Shown here one piece after another: positions 43,743 through 52,764 of a stretch of 64,000 nucleotides of DNA. The position numbers were made by a program, and so were the translations under genes. Every line of letters begins with the position of its first letter. The first letter of the stretch is position 1. The stretch comes from JAVXGM01 sp036657395 (lineage in GTDB: Bacteria; Bacillota; Clostridia; Peptostreptococcales; Anaerovoracaceae), in contig JAVXGM010000006.1 of NCBI GenBank assembly GCA_036657395.1, positions 68,020-132,019 of the forward strand, read 5' to 3'. The notes beneath the pieces are model-generated. The model was not told the DNA's origin, ran no database searches, and worked only from the letters and a program-made list of their open reading frames with translations.

Positions 43743-44421
43743 TCAGTTTCAAAGGACAGAATTAGTTTTGGGTAAGGAAGGTCTTATTAAACTGGCCAGA
43801 GCAAGAGTAATTGTGTTTGGAATAGGTGGAGTAGGTGGATTTGTGGTGGAAGCTTTGGTTAGAGCTGGAGTAGGAGCTATTGATTTAGTTGACAATGATC
43901 AGGTGGACATTACAAATTTGAACCGACAGATTATTGCTACTCACAGTACACTAGGCAGAGAAAAAGTGGAAGTGATGAAAGAACGAATACTTGATATTAA
44001 TCCTAAGGTTTTAGTGAAAACCCATTCTTGCTTTTACCTACCAGAAAAAAACGGTGACTTTGACTTTACAAATTATGATTATATAGTAGATGCTATAGAT
44101 ACTGTGACCGCAAAGATTGACCTGGCAGTTAAGGCCAAAGAAGCAGGCACGCCAATGATTGCATCCATGGGTACAGGAAATAAATTGGATCCTACAAGAT
44201 TTCAGGTGACCACTATAGATAAAACTTCTGTTTGTCCACTTGCAAAAGTCATTAGAAAAGAGCTAAGAGATAGAGGCATTAATGACCTGAAAGTGGTATA
44301 CTCTAAGGAGGAACCACACAAACAGGCAGAGCGAGGGGCGCCAGGAAGCGTTTCATTTGTGCCATCAGTTGCCGGACTTATTGTTGCAGGAGAAGTAGTG
44401 AAGGATATTATTTATGGTTAA
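43735..44421 (+). CDS. tcdA: tRNA threonylcarbamoyladenosine dehydratase TcdA
   Basis: A ThiF/E1-like enzyme that cyclises t6A37 of tRNAs to ct6A using ATP. The 228-residue protein has the adenylation loop VFGIGGVGGFVVEALVRAG, the Asp-binding segment IDLVDNDQVDITNLNRQI and DAIDTVTAKIDL. These match TcdA (YgdL) rather than ThiF or MoeB, and the protein lacks their zinc CxxC pairs. ATG 43735 overlaps recX by eight bases. The end overlaps the Smr-like gene by eight. Confidence 0.9.
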   Translation: MIDQFQRTELVLGKEGLIKLARARVIVFGIGGVGGFVVEALVRAGVGAIDLVDNDQVDITNLNRQIIATHSTLGREKVEVMKERILDINPKVLVKTHSCFYLPEKNGDFDFTNYDYIVDAIDTVTAKIDLAVKAKEAGTPMIASMGTGNKLDPTRFQVTTIDKTSVCPLAKVIRKELRDRGINDLKVVYSKEEPHKQAERGAPGSVSFVPSVAGLIVAGEVVKDIIYG

Positions 44422-44752
44422 AGTAAAAGAACTTAACATAGAGAGAGGATTTCCCACCAAGGATGTGGCCATAAAAAATCTGGTTAATGGCATTTCTACT
44501 GCTAAGGGATCTGGTTTTAAAGCAGTGATTGTAGTCCATGGGTATGGATCATCAGGAGCTGGAGGAGTTATAAAGCCTGCAGTGAGAAATAAATTGAAAG
44601 AACCGTCACTTCGTGGCATAGTAAAGGATTACGTTTCAGGAGAAGAGTGGTATAATAAAAAGAAAGATTTTTTGAATTACTGCAATCAATTAAAAGACTT
44701 TAACAAATATGTAGATGGAAATCAGGGAGTCACCATTGTATTATTAAAATAA
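44414..44752 (+). CDS. Smr-domain protein
   Basis: A 112-residue stand-alone Smr domain, the small MutS2-type nuclease or RNA-binding fold. Its hallmark is IVVHGYGSSGAGGVIKPAVR, with the HGxG turn, and the C-terminal beta strand GVTIVLLK. The N-terminal helix VKELNIERGFPTKDVAI fits. It overlaps tcdA by eight bases. Function in DNA or RNA processing is known for related proteins, not shown here. Confidence 0.8.
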   Translation: MVKVKELNIERGFPTKDVAIKNLVNGISTAKGSGFKAVIVVHGYGSSGAGGVIKPAVRNKLKEPSLRGIVKDYVSGEEWYNKKKDFLNYCNQLKDFNKYVDGNQGVTIVLLK

Positions 44753-44768
44753 GGAAGGAGGCCGAAAG

Positions 44769-44993
44769 ATGTTAGTATATGTGCCATTAATTATAATGTT
44801 CATAGTCATCTTTTGTGTTGTTCTTCTTTGGGATGATTACCTTAAGAGAAAAAGATATGATAAGCATCAAGAGTTAGTACGGAAAATTAACAAGATAAAG
44901 GAAGATAAGATGGTTATTCGTCCGGCTAAAGCCCTTCAAAGAAAACAATATGCTGTTAAACGAGGACATAAGAATAAATACAAATGTGGGTAA
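44769..44993 (+). CDS. Small single-pass membrane protein, unknown
   Basis: A 74-residue protein with one N-terminal helix (VPLIIMFIVIFCVVLLW, about 4-22) and a strongly basic cytoplasmic tail rich in Lys and Arg (KRKRYDKHQ, KRGHKNKYK). AGGAGG precedes the ATG, so it is likely real. The overlap between its end and the next frame suggests coupled translation with the following helical protein. I recognise no family. Confidence 0.6.
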   Translation: MLVYVPLIIMFIVIFCVVLLWDDYLKRKRYDKHQELVRKINKIKEDKMVIRPAKALQRKQYAVKRGHKNKYKCG

Positions 44994-45004
44994 AGGAGAA
45001 GATT

Positions 45005-45445
45005 ATGTCAGAGAAAAAAATGCTCATTAGCAAAGTGGAACATTTCTACATAGATATCATTGAGGAATTTAAGGAAGTGGAACTACAGATAATAAGGGAT
45101 TCTAAATTTAAAAATGTCTTTGGCAAAAAAGACTATAGTGGAAACATTAAAAAACTGAAAATGTGCAAAAAGTTAGCCTTGGATATTAAGACTAAAGATT
45201 TGGATATTGACCCAGAAGGGAAGAACGTTGTAAGCCTTTTTAATCGGTGCCTTGCTGCATTTAATAAACTGTGTGATAACTATACGCAGCAGCAGGTATT
45301 CTTGGAAAAGAAATCCAACAAGGAAGATGTAAAATACTCAAGATACAAGGAAATATCTCAAAAAATCCAGATAGACAGACAGGCTCTTAATGAAAGCCTT
45401 CACGATTTAGATATTGTGTATATAGATTATACAGAGGAAGGCTAA
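45005..45445 (+). CDS. Helical protein of unknown function
   Basis: A 146-residue protein that is charged and helical throughout, with heptad-like spacing (HFYIDIIEEFKEVELQII; DRQALNESLHDLDIVYI). It has no signal peptide, no membrane segment and no catalytic motif. ATG 45005 is chosen because AAGGAG lies six bases upstream; a GTG/ATG frame from 44984 has no site. It sits between the small membrane protein and rmuC, spaced 11 and 30 bases, in the same operon. Coiled-coil adaptor is a guess. Confidence 0.6.
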   Translation: MSEKKMLISKVEHFYIDIIEEFKEVELQIIRDSKFKNVFGKKDYSGNIKKLKMCKKLALDIKTKDLDIDPEGKNVVSLFNRCLAAFNKLCDNYTQQQVFLEKKSNKEDVKYSRYKEISQKIQIDRQALNESLHDLDIVYIDYTEEG

Positions 45446-45475
45446 AATAGATATTGATAAAGAAAAGAGGAAAAT

Positions 45476-46759
45476 ATGGGATATACAGCGTATATAATAA
45501 TTGCCCTACTTGCTGTAGCTATTGTTTTAATGATTATTTGCCTTATGCAGGTAGTTTCAATAAAGAAAGAAAAGGGTAGTAATCAGTTACTGGGAGAAAC
45601 TAAGCAGGAAATCAAACAAGAAATTAATACTTCTCGCCAGGAAGTAATGCAATTTGTTCAGGGAAGCTACAAGTCACTAGGTAGCATTTTGTCTGGTAAT
45701 CAGAAAGAGGCAGCAGCAGGACAAGACAAGCGCCTTGCCGAGCTAAACAGACAGTTTGCCGACGTTTCCATGCAAAACGAACAAAAGATGGAAAATATTC
45801 GTAAAACAATGGAACTTAGATTGGCAGCTCTCACTGAAGATAATAACAAACAGCTTGAAAAAATGAGAAACACTGTAGATGAAAAATTACAAAAGACATT
45901 GGAGAGTAGAATCAGTCAGTCATTTAAGCTTGTGAGTGAGCGTCTAGAGCAGGTGTATAAAGGCCTAGGCGAAATGCAAAACTTAGCTTCTGGGGTTGGG
46001 GATCTTAAAAAAGTTCTTTCTAATGTAAAGACAAGAGGAATTTTAGGTGAAATACAGCTAGGGGCTATCTTAGCTCAGATTTTATCACCAGATCAATATG
46101 AGGAAAATATTCGTACAAGATCTACAGGAAGTGAACGAGTAGAATTTGCTATTAAACTACCAGGCGAAGGTGAGGGGTCGGTCTACTTACCTATTGATGC
46201 TAAATTTCCAGGTGATGCTTATACACGCCTAGTTGATGCTTATGAACAAGGTGATGCTGCTATAGTTGAAGATGCAGGCAAAAACCTAGATAGAGCAATT
46301 AAAAAAGCAGCAAAAGATATCCATGACAAATACGTAGAACCACCAGCGACTACAGATTTTGCCATTCTTTTCTTGCCATTTGAAGGGCTTTATGCAGAAA
46401 CAGTGCGACGAGGCCTTATAGAAGTTTTACAAAGAGACTATAAAATTAGCATTGCAGGACCGACAACTATGGCGGCGCTGCTTAACAGCCTACAGATGGG
46501 CTTTAAAACATTGGCTATTCAGAAACATTCCAGTGAGGTTTGGGAAGTATTAGGTGCGGTGAAAACTGAATTTGATAAATTTGGTGGAGTTTTAGCATCT
46601 ACTCAGCAGCGTATAAATCAGGCCAATGCAGAATTAGACAAATTAATAGGAACAAGGACCAGAAGCATTCAGCGTAAGTTGCAAAATGTGTCCAGTTTAG
46701 ATGAACGGGACGCAAAAACTCTTTTGGGTACAGATATTATTAAAGACGAGGTAGAATAG
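45476..46759 (+). CDS. rmuC: DNA recombination protein RmuC
   Basis: A 427-residue protein with an N-terminal membrane helix (IIALLAVAIVLMIICLMQV), a long coiled coil (about 60-175) and the RmuC nuclease-like core: GILGEIQLGAILAQIL, YLPIDAKFPGDAYTRL, and FAILFLPFEGLYAE. RmuC limits DNA inversions at short repeats. AGAGGAAA precedes the ATG. It starts a run of genes that continues through the phosphoesterase and nucleoside salvage genes. Confidence 0.93.
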   Translation: MGYTAYIIIALLAVAIVLMIICLMQVVSIKKEKGSNQLLGETKQEIKQEINTSRQEVMQFVQGSYKSLGSILSGNQKEAAAGQDKRLAELNRQFADVSMQNEQKMENIRKTMELRLAALTEDNNKQLEKMRNTVDEKLQKTLESRISQSFKLVSERLEQVYKGLGEMQNLASGVGDLKKVLSNVKTRGILGEIQLGAILAQILSPDQYEENIRTRSTGSERVEFAIKLPGEGEGSVYLPIDAKFPGDAYTRLVDAYEQGDAAIVEDAGKNLDRAIKKAAKDIHDKYVEPPATTDFAILFLPFEGLYAETVRRGLIEVLQRDYKISIAGPTTMAALLNSLQMGFKTLAIQKHSSEVWEVLGAVKTEFDKFGGVLASTQQRINQANAELDKLIGTRTRSIQRKLQNVSSLDERDAKTLLGTDIIKDEVE

Positions 46760-46774
46760 GAGCAGTTCGAATAC

Positions 46775-47473
46775 ATGAGCATATATGCAGTTGCAGATTT
46801 ACATTTATCCTTTGCTGAAGGAGTAGATAAGCCTATGGACATTTATGGAGAGGCTTGGTTTAATCATGAAGAGAGGTTGAAAAACAACTGGATACAAACC
46901 GTCAAACCAGAAGATACGGTAATTATTGCTGGGGATATTTCCTGGGCATTAAAATTAGCGGATGCTTTGGTGGATTTTGCGTGGATTGATGAACTACCAG
47001 GGAAAAAAGTGATTTTTAAGGGGAACCATGATTTGTGGTGGAATGGAATTGACAAGCTGAATAAACTTTTTGATTCTATTGCCTTTGTCCAAAACAAAGC
47101 ATATGAGGTAGATGGATACTTCCTATGTGGAAGCAGAGGCTGGCTATGTCCGGGAAATGATGACTTTTTATTAAAAGATGAAAAGATATACAAAAGAGAA
47201 CTATTGCGCCTTGGCATGTCTATTAAGGACGCTGAAAAGCAAGGGGCAGAGAAGATTATTGGGGTACTCCATTTTCCTCCTTCAAACGATTGGAGGGAAT
47301 ATTCTGGATTCACCCAAGCTTTTGAAGATGCTGGTGCAGAGACTGTAGTCTATGGACATCTTCATGGAAGTGAGGCTTTTAAAAAGGGGATGAAGGGTAT
47401 GTATAGTGGCATAGATTACAAATTAGTGTCAGTAGACTACCTTAATTGTAAGCCGCTAAAAATAAAGGAGTAA
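46775..47473 (+). CDS. Metallophosphoesterase
   Basis: A 232-residue calcineurin-type phosphoesterase. The metal ligands are readable in order: VADLHLS, IAGDISWALKLADAL, FKGNHDLWW, LHFPP and YGHLHGSEAF. The WW after GNHDL and the conserved GSRGWLCPG are typical of a family of uncharacterised cytosolic phosphoesterases in Firmicutes. It sits 15 bases after rmuC and three before deoB. The substrate is unknown; nucleic acid or nucleotide is plausible from context. Confidence 0.85.
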   Translation: MSIYAVADLHLSFAEGVDKPMDIYGEAWFNHEERLKNNWIQTVKPEDTVIIAGDISWALKLADALVDFAWIDELPGKKVIFKGNHDLWWNGIDKLNKLFDSIAFVQNKAYEVDGYFLCGSRGWLCPGNDDFLLKDEKIYKRELLRLGMSIKDAEKQGAEKIIGVLHFPPSNDWREYSGFTQAFEDAGAETVVYGHLHGSEAFKKGMKGMYSGIDYKLVSVDYLNCKPLKIKE

Positions 47474-47476
47474 AAT

Positions 47477-48649
47477 ATGAGAAGAGTAACAATCATTGTT
47501 TTAGATAGTTTAGGTATAGGTCAACTACCTGATGCAGCTGAATATAAAGATACAGGGGCAGATACCTTGGGACATATTGTAGATAATTACCCTCAGCTTT
47601 CTATACCTAACTTGCAGAAATTAGGGTTTGGAAACATTTCTGGGGCAGCAGGGAATCGACTTGCTATAGATAGACCAACCGGTTCATTTGGAAAGGCAAA
47701 AGAAAAATCCAAGGGGAAGGATACAATTACTGGTCACTGGGAAATAGCAGGAATTTATACAGATATACCATTCAAAACATATCCTGATGGATTCCCAAAA
47801 GAATTTATTTCAGCCTTTGAAAAGGAAATTGGTCGAGGTGTTTTAGGAAACTATCCTGCCTCAGGGACGGAAATTATTGATGTTTTGGGAGAAGAGCATG
47901 AGGCTACAGGAAAACCTATAGTCTATACTTCTGCTGACAGTGTTTTTCAAATAGCCGCCAATGTGGATGTTATTTCTACCGAGGAACTTTATGATATTTG
48001 TGCTACGGCCAGAAAACTGTTAGTTGGGGACTGGGCTTGCGGAAGAATTATCGCAAGGCCTTACACAAACAAAAATGGAAAGCGAGAAAGAACTCCAGGA
48101 CGTAAAGATTACTCTGTTTCCCCACCAGTAGAAAGTCTTTTAGACAAGGTGAAAGCTTTAGGCCTTCAGGTTTGCTCTGTAGGTAAAATCAGCGATATTT
48201 TCAATGATAAGGGAATTACACGATCGGATCATACAACAAGCAACATGGCTGGTGTAGATAAAACTATACAATTGTTAAATGAAGAATTTGGAGGATTAAT
48301 TTTCACCAATTTAGTGGATTTTGATACTAAGTATGGACATAGGCGAGATCCAGTTGGATATGGAAAATCCATTGAAGAATTCGACCAAAGACTTCCAGAA
48401 CTTCTATTGGCCATGAAGCCAGAAGACATTTTATATATCTGTGCTGATCATGGAACAGACCCAGTTCACCAAGGTTGGGATCATACAAGAGAATATATTC
48501 CAATAGTTGTTTGTGGGGATCAGATTAAAGAGAATGTGGATTTAGGCGTGAGAGAGAGTTACGCAGACATTGGTGCCACTTCATTAGAGTATCTAGGCGG
48601 TGACAAACTGCAAATAGGAGATAGTTTTCTAAGTGAGATTTTGAGGTGA
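47477..48649 (+). CDS. deoB: Phosphopentomutase
   Basis: Interconverts (deoxy)ribose 1- and 5-phosphate in nucleoside salvage. The 390-residue protein has the alkaline-phosphatase fold metal motifs: VLDSLGIGQLPDAAEY at the start, KGKDTITGHWEIAG with the phosphorylated Thr in DTITGHWE, TNLVDFDTKYGHRRDP and CADHGTDPVHQGWDHTRE. It is followed three bases later by pyrimidine-nucleoside phosphorylase, the partner enzyme that makes its substrate. Confidence 0.96.
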   Translation: MRRVTIIVLDSLGIGQLPDAAEYKDTGADTLGHIVDNYPQLSIPNLQKLGFGNISGAAGNRLAIDRPTGSFGKAKEKSKGKDTITGHWEIAGIYTDIPFKTYPDGFPKEFISAFEKEIGRGVLGNYPASGTEIIDVLGEEHEATGKPIVYTSADSVFQIAANVDVISTEELYDICATARKLLVGDWACGRIIARPYTNKNGKRERTPGRKDYSVSPPVESLLDKVKALGLQVCSVGKISDIFNDKGITRSDHTTSNMAGVDKTIQLLNEEFGGLIFTNLVDFDTKYGHRRDPVGYGKSIEEFDQRLPELLLAMKPEDILYICADHGTDPVHQGWDHTREYIPIVVCGDQIKENVDLGVRESYADIGATSLEYLGGDKLQIGDSFLSEILR

Positions 48650-48652
48650 ATC

Positions 48653-49978
48653 ATGGAGAAAGACAGAGAAATTGCCTTTAGTGACATAATCATAAAAAAA
48701 CGGGATGGTAAGTCACTTACAAAACAAGAAATAGGATATTTCATTAAAGGATACAGTGAGGGTAATATTCCGGACTATCAGGTCGCTGCTCTGCTTATGG
48801 CAATTTATTTTAATGGAATGAACAAAGATGAGACCTATGCACTTACCTTAGCTATGCGGGATTCTGGCACTACTATAGATCTATCCTCTATTCATGGTAT
48901 AAAAGTGGATAAACACAGCACGGGAGGTGTGGGGGATAAGACGACTCTTATTGTAGGACCAATAGCTGCTGCTTGTGGCGTACCTATTGCTAAAATGAGC
49001 GGGCGAGGGTTAGGGTTCACAGGTGGAACTGTAGATAAAATGGAATCCATCCCAGGGTTTAAAACTACCTTAGAAGAAGGCGAGTTTATAAATTTAGTAA
49101 ATAAAAACGGGATTTCAGTAATAGGACAGACTGGGAAGATAGCACCGGCAGATAAACTAATTTATGCACTTCGAGATGTAACTGGGACAGTAGAAAATCT
49201 TAGTCTGATTACATCAAGTATTATGAGCAAAAAACTGGCCTCAGGCAGTGATGCTATTGTCTTAGATGTAAAATGCGGCGATGGGGCGTTTATGAAGACA
49301 AAAGAAGATGCCCAAAAGTTAGGTCAGCTCATGGTGGAAATTGGAAATGCAGATGGAAAGAAAACAGTGGCAGTGATTACAGACATGAATCAGCCCCTTG
49401 GAAGAGCCATTGGCAATAGCGTAGAAGTTATCGAAGCCATTGAAACTTTAAAAGGAAGAGGGCCAGAGGATATTACAAAACTTTCTAACACGCTTGCAGG
49501 AATTATGATATATGTAGGTGGAAAAGCAGATTCGGTGGAGCAAGGATATGAAATGGCTGCGGACAGTGTGAAATCTGGAGCAGCTTTGGAAAAACTGAAA
49601 TTATTTATCCAGGGACAAGGCGGAGATACTAGAATCGTTAACAATGCTTCTTTATTTCCAGAATATACAGTTGAAATGGAAATTGTTAGTAAAAAAACTG
49701 GGTTCATAACTGAAATAAGTGGAAAAACTGTAGGCCTTGCATCCCAACGTACAGGAGCCGGCAGGGCAACAAAGGCGGATTTAATTGATCTTTCAGCTGG
49801 GGTTTACTTAGAAAAAAAAGTTGGTGATCCAGTTAAAAAAGGAGAAATTTTAGCAAAAGTTTTTGGAAATGATAAAGACAAGGTACTGGCAGGGGCTAGA
49901 ACTTTAGAGACAGCTTATAAAACAGATGAAAAACAGCTAACTAAGCAGGAGCTGATTAAGGAGATAATAGGATTTTAA
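48653..49978 (+). CDS. pdp: Pyrimidine-nucleoside phosphorylase
   Basis: Cleaves uridine and thymidine with phosphate. The 441-residue protein matches the family in length: SDIIIKKRDGKSLTKQEI, VDKHSTGGVGDKTTL (phosphate binding), KMSGRGLGFTGGTVDKMES and the substrate loop SSIMSKKLASGSDAIVLD. It ends with the usual alpha/beta domain (AKVFGNDKDKVLAG). Its stop overlaps the next small gene (TAATG). With deoB this makes a nucleoside catabolism pair. Confidence 0.95.
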   Translation: MEKDREIAFSDIIIKKRDGKSLTKQEIGYFIKGYSEGNIPDYQVAALLMAIYFNGMNKDETYALTLAMRDSGTTIDLSSIHGIKVDKHSTGGVGDKTTLIVGPIAAACGVPIAKMSGRGLGFTGGTVDKMESIPGFKTTLEEGEFINLVNKNGISVIGQTGKIAPADKLIYALRDVTGTVENLSLITSSIMSKKLASGSDAIVLDVKCGDGAFMKTKEDAQKLGQLMVEIGNADGKKTVAVITDMNQPLGRAIGNSVEVIEAIETLKGRGPEDITKLSNTLAGIMIYVGGKADSVEQGYEMAADSVKSGAALEKLKLFIQGQGGDTRIVNNASLFPEYTVEMEIVSKKTGFITEISGKTVGLASQRTGAGRATKADLIDLSAGVYLEKKVGDPVKKGEILAKVFGNDKDKVLAGARTLETAYKTDEKQLTKQELIKEIIGF

Positions 49979-50298
49979 TGGATAATAATTTGAATAAAGA
50001 AATAAGGCTTATATATACAATACAGATTTCTACAGCTGTAATTACTTTGATAACAATGATTTATGCGGGAATTGTAAAGGCTATGGCCGGGGGAATAGGC
50101 GAGACTAGCTTTTGGACGGAGGTTGGGTTATGGATTTCATTTATAGCACCTATTACCTTGTGTATCATAGTTCGAGAATTTAGACAAACTGACCTTCTTG
50201 AACAGGACAAAGTTAGAAAGATTATCAAGAGCATAGGGCTTCTTATTGTTGTATTCACATTGATCACCATAGTGATGACGATTATTACAATTCACTAG
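49978..50298 (+). CDS. Small three-helix membrane protein, unknown
   Basis: A 106-residue protein with three hydrophobic segments (STAVITLITMIYAGIV; LWISFIAPITLCIIV; IGLLIVVFTLITIVMTII). Charged loop: REFRQTDLLEQDKVR. The start overlaps the pdp stop by one base, so it is probably coupled to it. I recognise no family. It could support nucleoside uptake but nothing in the sequence shows that. Confidence 0.6.
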   Translation: MDNNLNKEIRLIYTIQISTAVITLITMIYAGIVKAMAGGIGETSFWTEVGLWISFIAPITLCIIVREFRQTDLLEQDKVRKIIKSIGLLIVVFTLITIVMTIITIH

Positions 50299-50374
50299 TT
50301 TTCACTAAAATAAAAGTGTGAAGGGATAATAAAAGAGAGTAAATAATGGCAAACTGTTTTTTTTGGAGAAAACA

Positions 50375-50403
50375 TTGTTTTTCATGGAAATTTGTAGTAT
50401 AAT
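50375..50403 (+). promoter_or_regulatory. Promoter of the thiamine operon
   Basis: TTGTTT (50375-50380), 17-base spacer, TATAAT (50398-50403), immediately before the first TPP aptamer. Confidence 0.7.
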
Positions 50404-50411
50404 AAAACATA

Positions 50412-50493
50412 TTTGTAGGGGGACTGTTGTAGTTGAGAAGGTTAAAACCTGACCCTTTGAACCTGTTGGTTAAGACCGGCGTAGGGAAACAAT
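50412..50493 (+). ncRNA. TPP riboswitch, first of two
   Basis: Thi-box conserved blocks are readable in order: GGGGACT, GTTGAGAAGGTT, ACCCTTTGAACCTGTTGG, TTAAGACCGGCGTAGGGAA. P1 is short (TTGT at 50413-50416 with ACAA at 50489-50492). Binding thiamine diphosphate is expected to favour the downstream terminator. Confidence 0.9.
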
Positions 50494-50514
50494 CAATATT
50501 AAATCGTATTTGAT

Positions 50515-50546
50515 AGGATGTTTTCTAAATGAAGCATCCTTTTTTG
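50515..50546 (+). terminator. Terminator of the first TPP riboswitch
   Basis: AGGATG (50515-50520) pairs with CATCCT (50535-50540), extended by TTTTC/GAAG, followed by six T residues. Confidence 0.8.
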
Positions 50547-50572
50547 TTTTCAAAAACTGAATTATTACAGCC

Positions 50573-50657
50573 ATTTGCGGGGGGACTATTTATAGTTGAG
50601 AAGGTTAAAACCTGACCCTTTGAACCTGTCGGTTAAGACCGGCGCAGGGAAGCAATT
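50573..50657 (+). ncRNA. TPP riboswitch, second of two
   Basis: A second Thi-box follows about 80 bases after the first: GGGGGGACT, GTTGAGAAGGTT, ACCCTTTGAACCTGTCGG, TTAAGACCGGCGCAGGGAA. P1 is TTGC/GCAA, so its closing stem differs from the first. The core sequences are almost identical, suggesting duplication. Confidence 0.9.
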
Positions 50658-50681
50658 TCTTACACTTTTTTACGTTTGAAT

Positions 50682-50716
50682 GAGCCTCCATAAAAAAAAT
50701 GGAGGCTCTATTTTTT
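50682..50716 (+). terminator. Terminator of the second TPP riboswitch
   Basis: GAGCCTCCAT (50682-50691) pairs perfectly with ATGGAGGCTC (50699-50708) across an A-rich loop, followed by TATTTTTT. It lies about 45 bases before the thiD start. Confidence 0.88.
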
Positions 50717-50759
50717 ACTTATTTCCAGACAACATTCAAAAAAATAAAGGAGGAATTTT

Positions 50760-51587
50760 ATGAAAAATGTACTTAGTATTGCAGGCTCGGATTGCAGCGG
50801 TGGTGCAGGAATCCAGGCGGATTTAAAAACATTTTCGGCACACGGTGTATTTGGGATGAGCGTTATTGTTTCTGTTGTTGCAGAAAATACGAGCAGAGTA
50901 ATTGGCATACAGGATGTTTCACCTGATATGATAGAAAAACAGATTGATGCTGTTTTTGAGGATATTGAAGTAGATGCTGTTAAAATCGGAATGATGTCCA
51001 CATCGATGTGCATGAAGGCTGTTGAGAAAAAGTTAAATGAGTATATGCCCCACAATGTTGTGATTGATCCGGTAATGTACGCAAAAAACGGTTGTGCTTT
51101 GATGAATCCCGATTCAATTGTAACGCTTATAGAAAAAATTATACCTCTTGCAGATGTTCTGACACCTAATATTCCAGAAGCTGAAAAAATTGCAGGCATT
51201 AAAATTGAGAGCATTGGAGATATGAAAAAAGCTGCAACGCTGATTTATGCCATGGGATGCAAGAATGTTCTGGTTAAGGGTGGACATGCAGTGGGAGATG
51301 CTGTGGATATCTTATATGATGGGAAAGGATTTTATCAGTTTAAGGCAGAACGCATTAACACAAAGAATACCCATGGAACGGGATGTACATTTTCCTCTGC
51401 GATTGCATCCAATCTTGCAAATGGGCTGACTATTCAAAAGGCTGTAGAAATGGCAAAGATCTATGTGACAACAGGGATTAGGCATTCCCTTTCAATTGGT
51501 AAAGGAAATGGACCAACTAATCATTTTTATGATTTATACAGATATGGTTTGCAAGAAATGAAGACTACAGGAGAAAACAATGAATAA
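50760..51587 (+). CDS. thiD: Hydroxymethylpyrimidine/phosphomethylpyrimidine kinase
   Basis: Phosphorylates HMP twice in thiamine synthesis and salvage. The 275-residue ribokinase-fold protein has SIAGSDCSGGAGIQADLKTF, VIDPVMYAKNGCALM, and TKNTHGTGCTFSSAIASNLA (the catalytic-loop motif GTGCT). AGGAGG precedes the ATG. It is the first gene after the tandem TPP riboswitches and overlaps cytX by eight bases. Confidence 0.95.
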   Translation: MKNVLSIAGSDCSGGAGIQADLKTFSAHGVFGMSVIVSVVAENTSRVIGIQDVSPDMIEKQIDAVFEDIEVDAVKIGMMSTSMCMKAVEKKLNEYMPHNVVIDPVMYAKNGCALMNPDSIVTLIEKIIPLADVLTPNIPEAEKIAGIKIESIGDMKKAATLIYAMGCKNVLVKGGHAVGDAVDILYDGKGFYQFKAERINTKNTHGTGCTFSSAIASNLANGLTIQKAVEMAKIYVTTGIRHSLSIGKGNGPTNHFYDLYRYGLQEMKTTGENNE

Positions 51588-52764
51588 CCAAAAAACATCA
51601 ACATATAGCCAGGGATTATTGTGGTTTGGTGCGGCGATATCAATTGCAGAAATACTGACCGGAACACTTTTTGCGCCACTTGGGTTTGGCAAGGGAGTTG
51701 CAGCCATCCTTTTGGGGCACTTAATTGGTTGTGCACTCCTATATTTAGCAGGGCTGATTGGTGCAAAGACTGAGAAAAGTGCCATGGAAACAGTGAAAAT
51801 TTCATTTGGACAAAAAGGCTCTTTGCTTTTTTCTTCGCTGAACGTACTTCAACTTGTTGGCTGGACGGCAGTGATGATTGTGAGCGGTGCAGCGGCGGCA
51901 GGCTCTATAACGGTGCTTAGCGGTAATTGGGTTTGGTCACTGATTATAGGTGGATTGATTATTGTCTGGGTTCTTGTGGGAATAAAAAATTTGGGAAAAA
52001 TTAACACAGTTGCTGTGGGAGTATTATTTCTCCTCACTGTTATCATGAGCATTGTGGTGTTTAGTGGTAATAAAGCTCCATTGACGAATGGATTAACTTC
52101 AGGGCTCAGCTTTGGTGCGGCAGTTGAACTTTCAGTTGCCATGCCCCTTTCATGGCTTCCATTGATTTCAGATTACACTCGTTGGGCAAAGAGAAAAAAA
52201 ACAACGACACTTGCAAGTGTAGCTGTATATTTTGTAGCAAGCTGTTGGATGTATTTCATAGGCATGGGGGCTGCATTATTTACTGGTGAAACGGATATTG
52301 CAAGAATTATGATGGCAGCCGGATTTGGTATTGCAGGGCTGATTGTCATTGTTTTTTCAACGGTTACAACCACATTTTTGGATGTTTATTCTGCTGGAGT
52401 GAGTTGTGTCAGCGTATCAAAGAAAATCAATGAAAAGTGGGCAGCGGTGGTGGTTTGTGTCGTAGGCACAGCACTTGCGGTTTTTGTACCAATGATGAAG
52501 TTTGAAAGCTTTCTTTATCTGATAGGATCCGTTTTTGCACCAATGATTGCGATTTTAATTACGGATTTCTATATTCTAAGCAAGGACAGCTCAAAATTAA
52601 AGTTTAACCGGATAAATTTGATAATATGGTTTGTTGGCTTTATACTATATCGTGTATTTATGCATATTGATACGCCAATAGGAAGCACATTGCCAGTTAT
52701 GATTATCGTTTTTATTATTTGCATTGCTATAAATAAATTTATTGGAGGAAAGAAAAATGTTTAA
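51580..52764 (+). CDS. cytX: Putative hydroxymethylpyrimidine transporter CytX
   Basis: A 394-residue permease of the cytosine/purine (NCS1) family with about twelve helices. GLLWFGAAISIAEILTGTLF and SWLPLISDYTRW are family signatures. CytX genes in Firmicutes are typically under TPP riboswitch control and are thought to import HMP. The position between thiD and thiM fits. It overlaps thiD by eight bases and thiM by eight. Confidence 0.92.
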   Translation: MNNQKTSTYSQGLLWFGAAISIAEILTGTLFAPLGFGKGVAAILLGHLIGCALLYLAGLIGAKTEKSAMETVKISFGQKGSLLFSSLNVLQLVGWTAVMIVSGAAAAGSITVLSGNWVWSLIIGGLIIVWVLVGIKNLGKINTVAVGVLFLLTVIMSIVVFSGNKAPLTNGLTSGLSFGAAVELSVAMPLSWLPLISDYTRWAKRKKTTTLASVAVYFVASCWMYFIGMGAALFTGETDIARIMMAAGFGIAGLIVIVFSTVTTTFLDVYSAGVSCVSVSKKINEKWAAVVVCVVGTALAVFVPMMKFESFLYLIGSVFAPMIAILITDFYILSKDSSKLKFNRINLIIWFVGFILYRVFMHIDTPIGSTLPVMIIVFIICIAINKFIGGKKNV

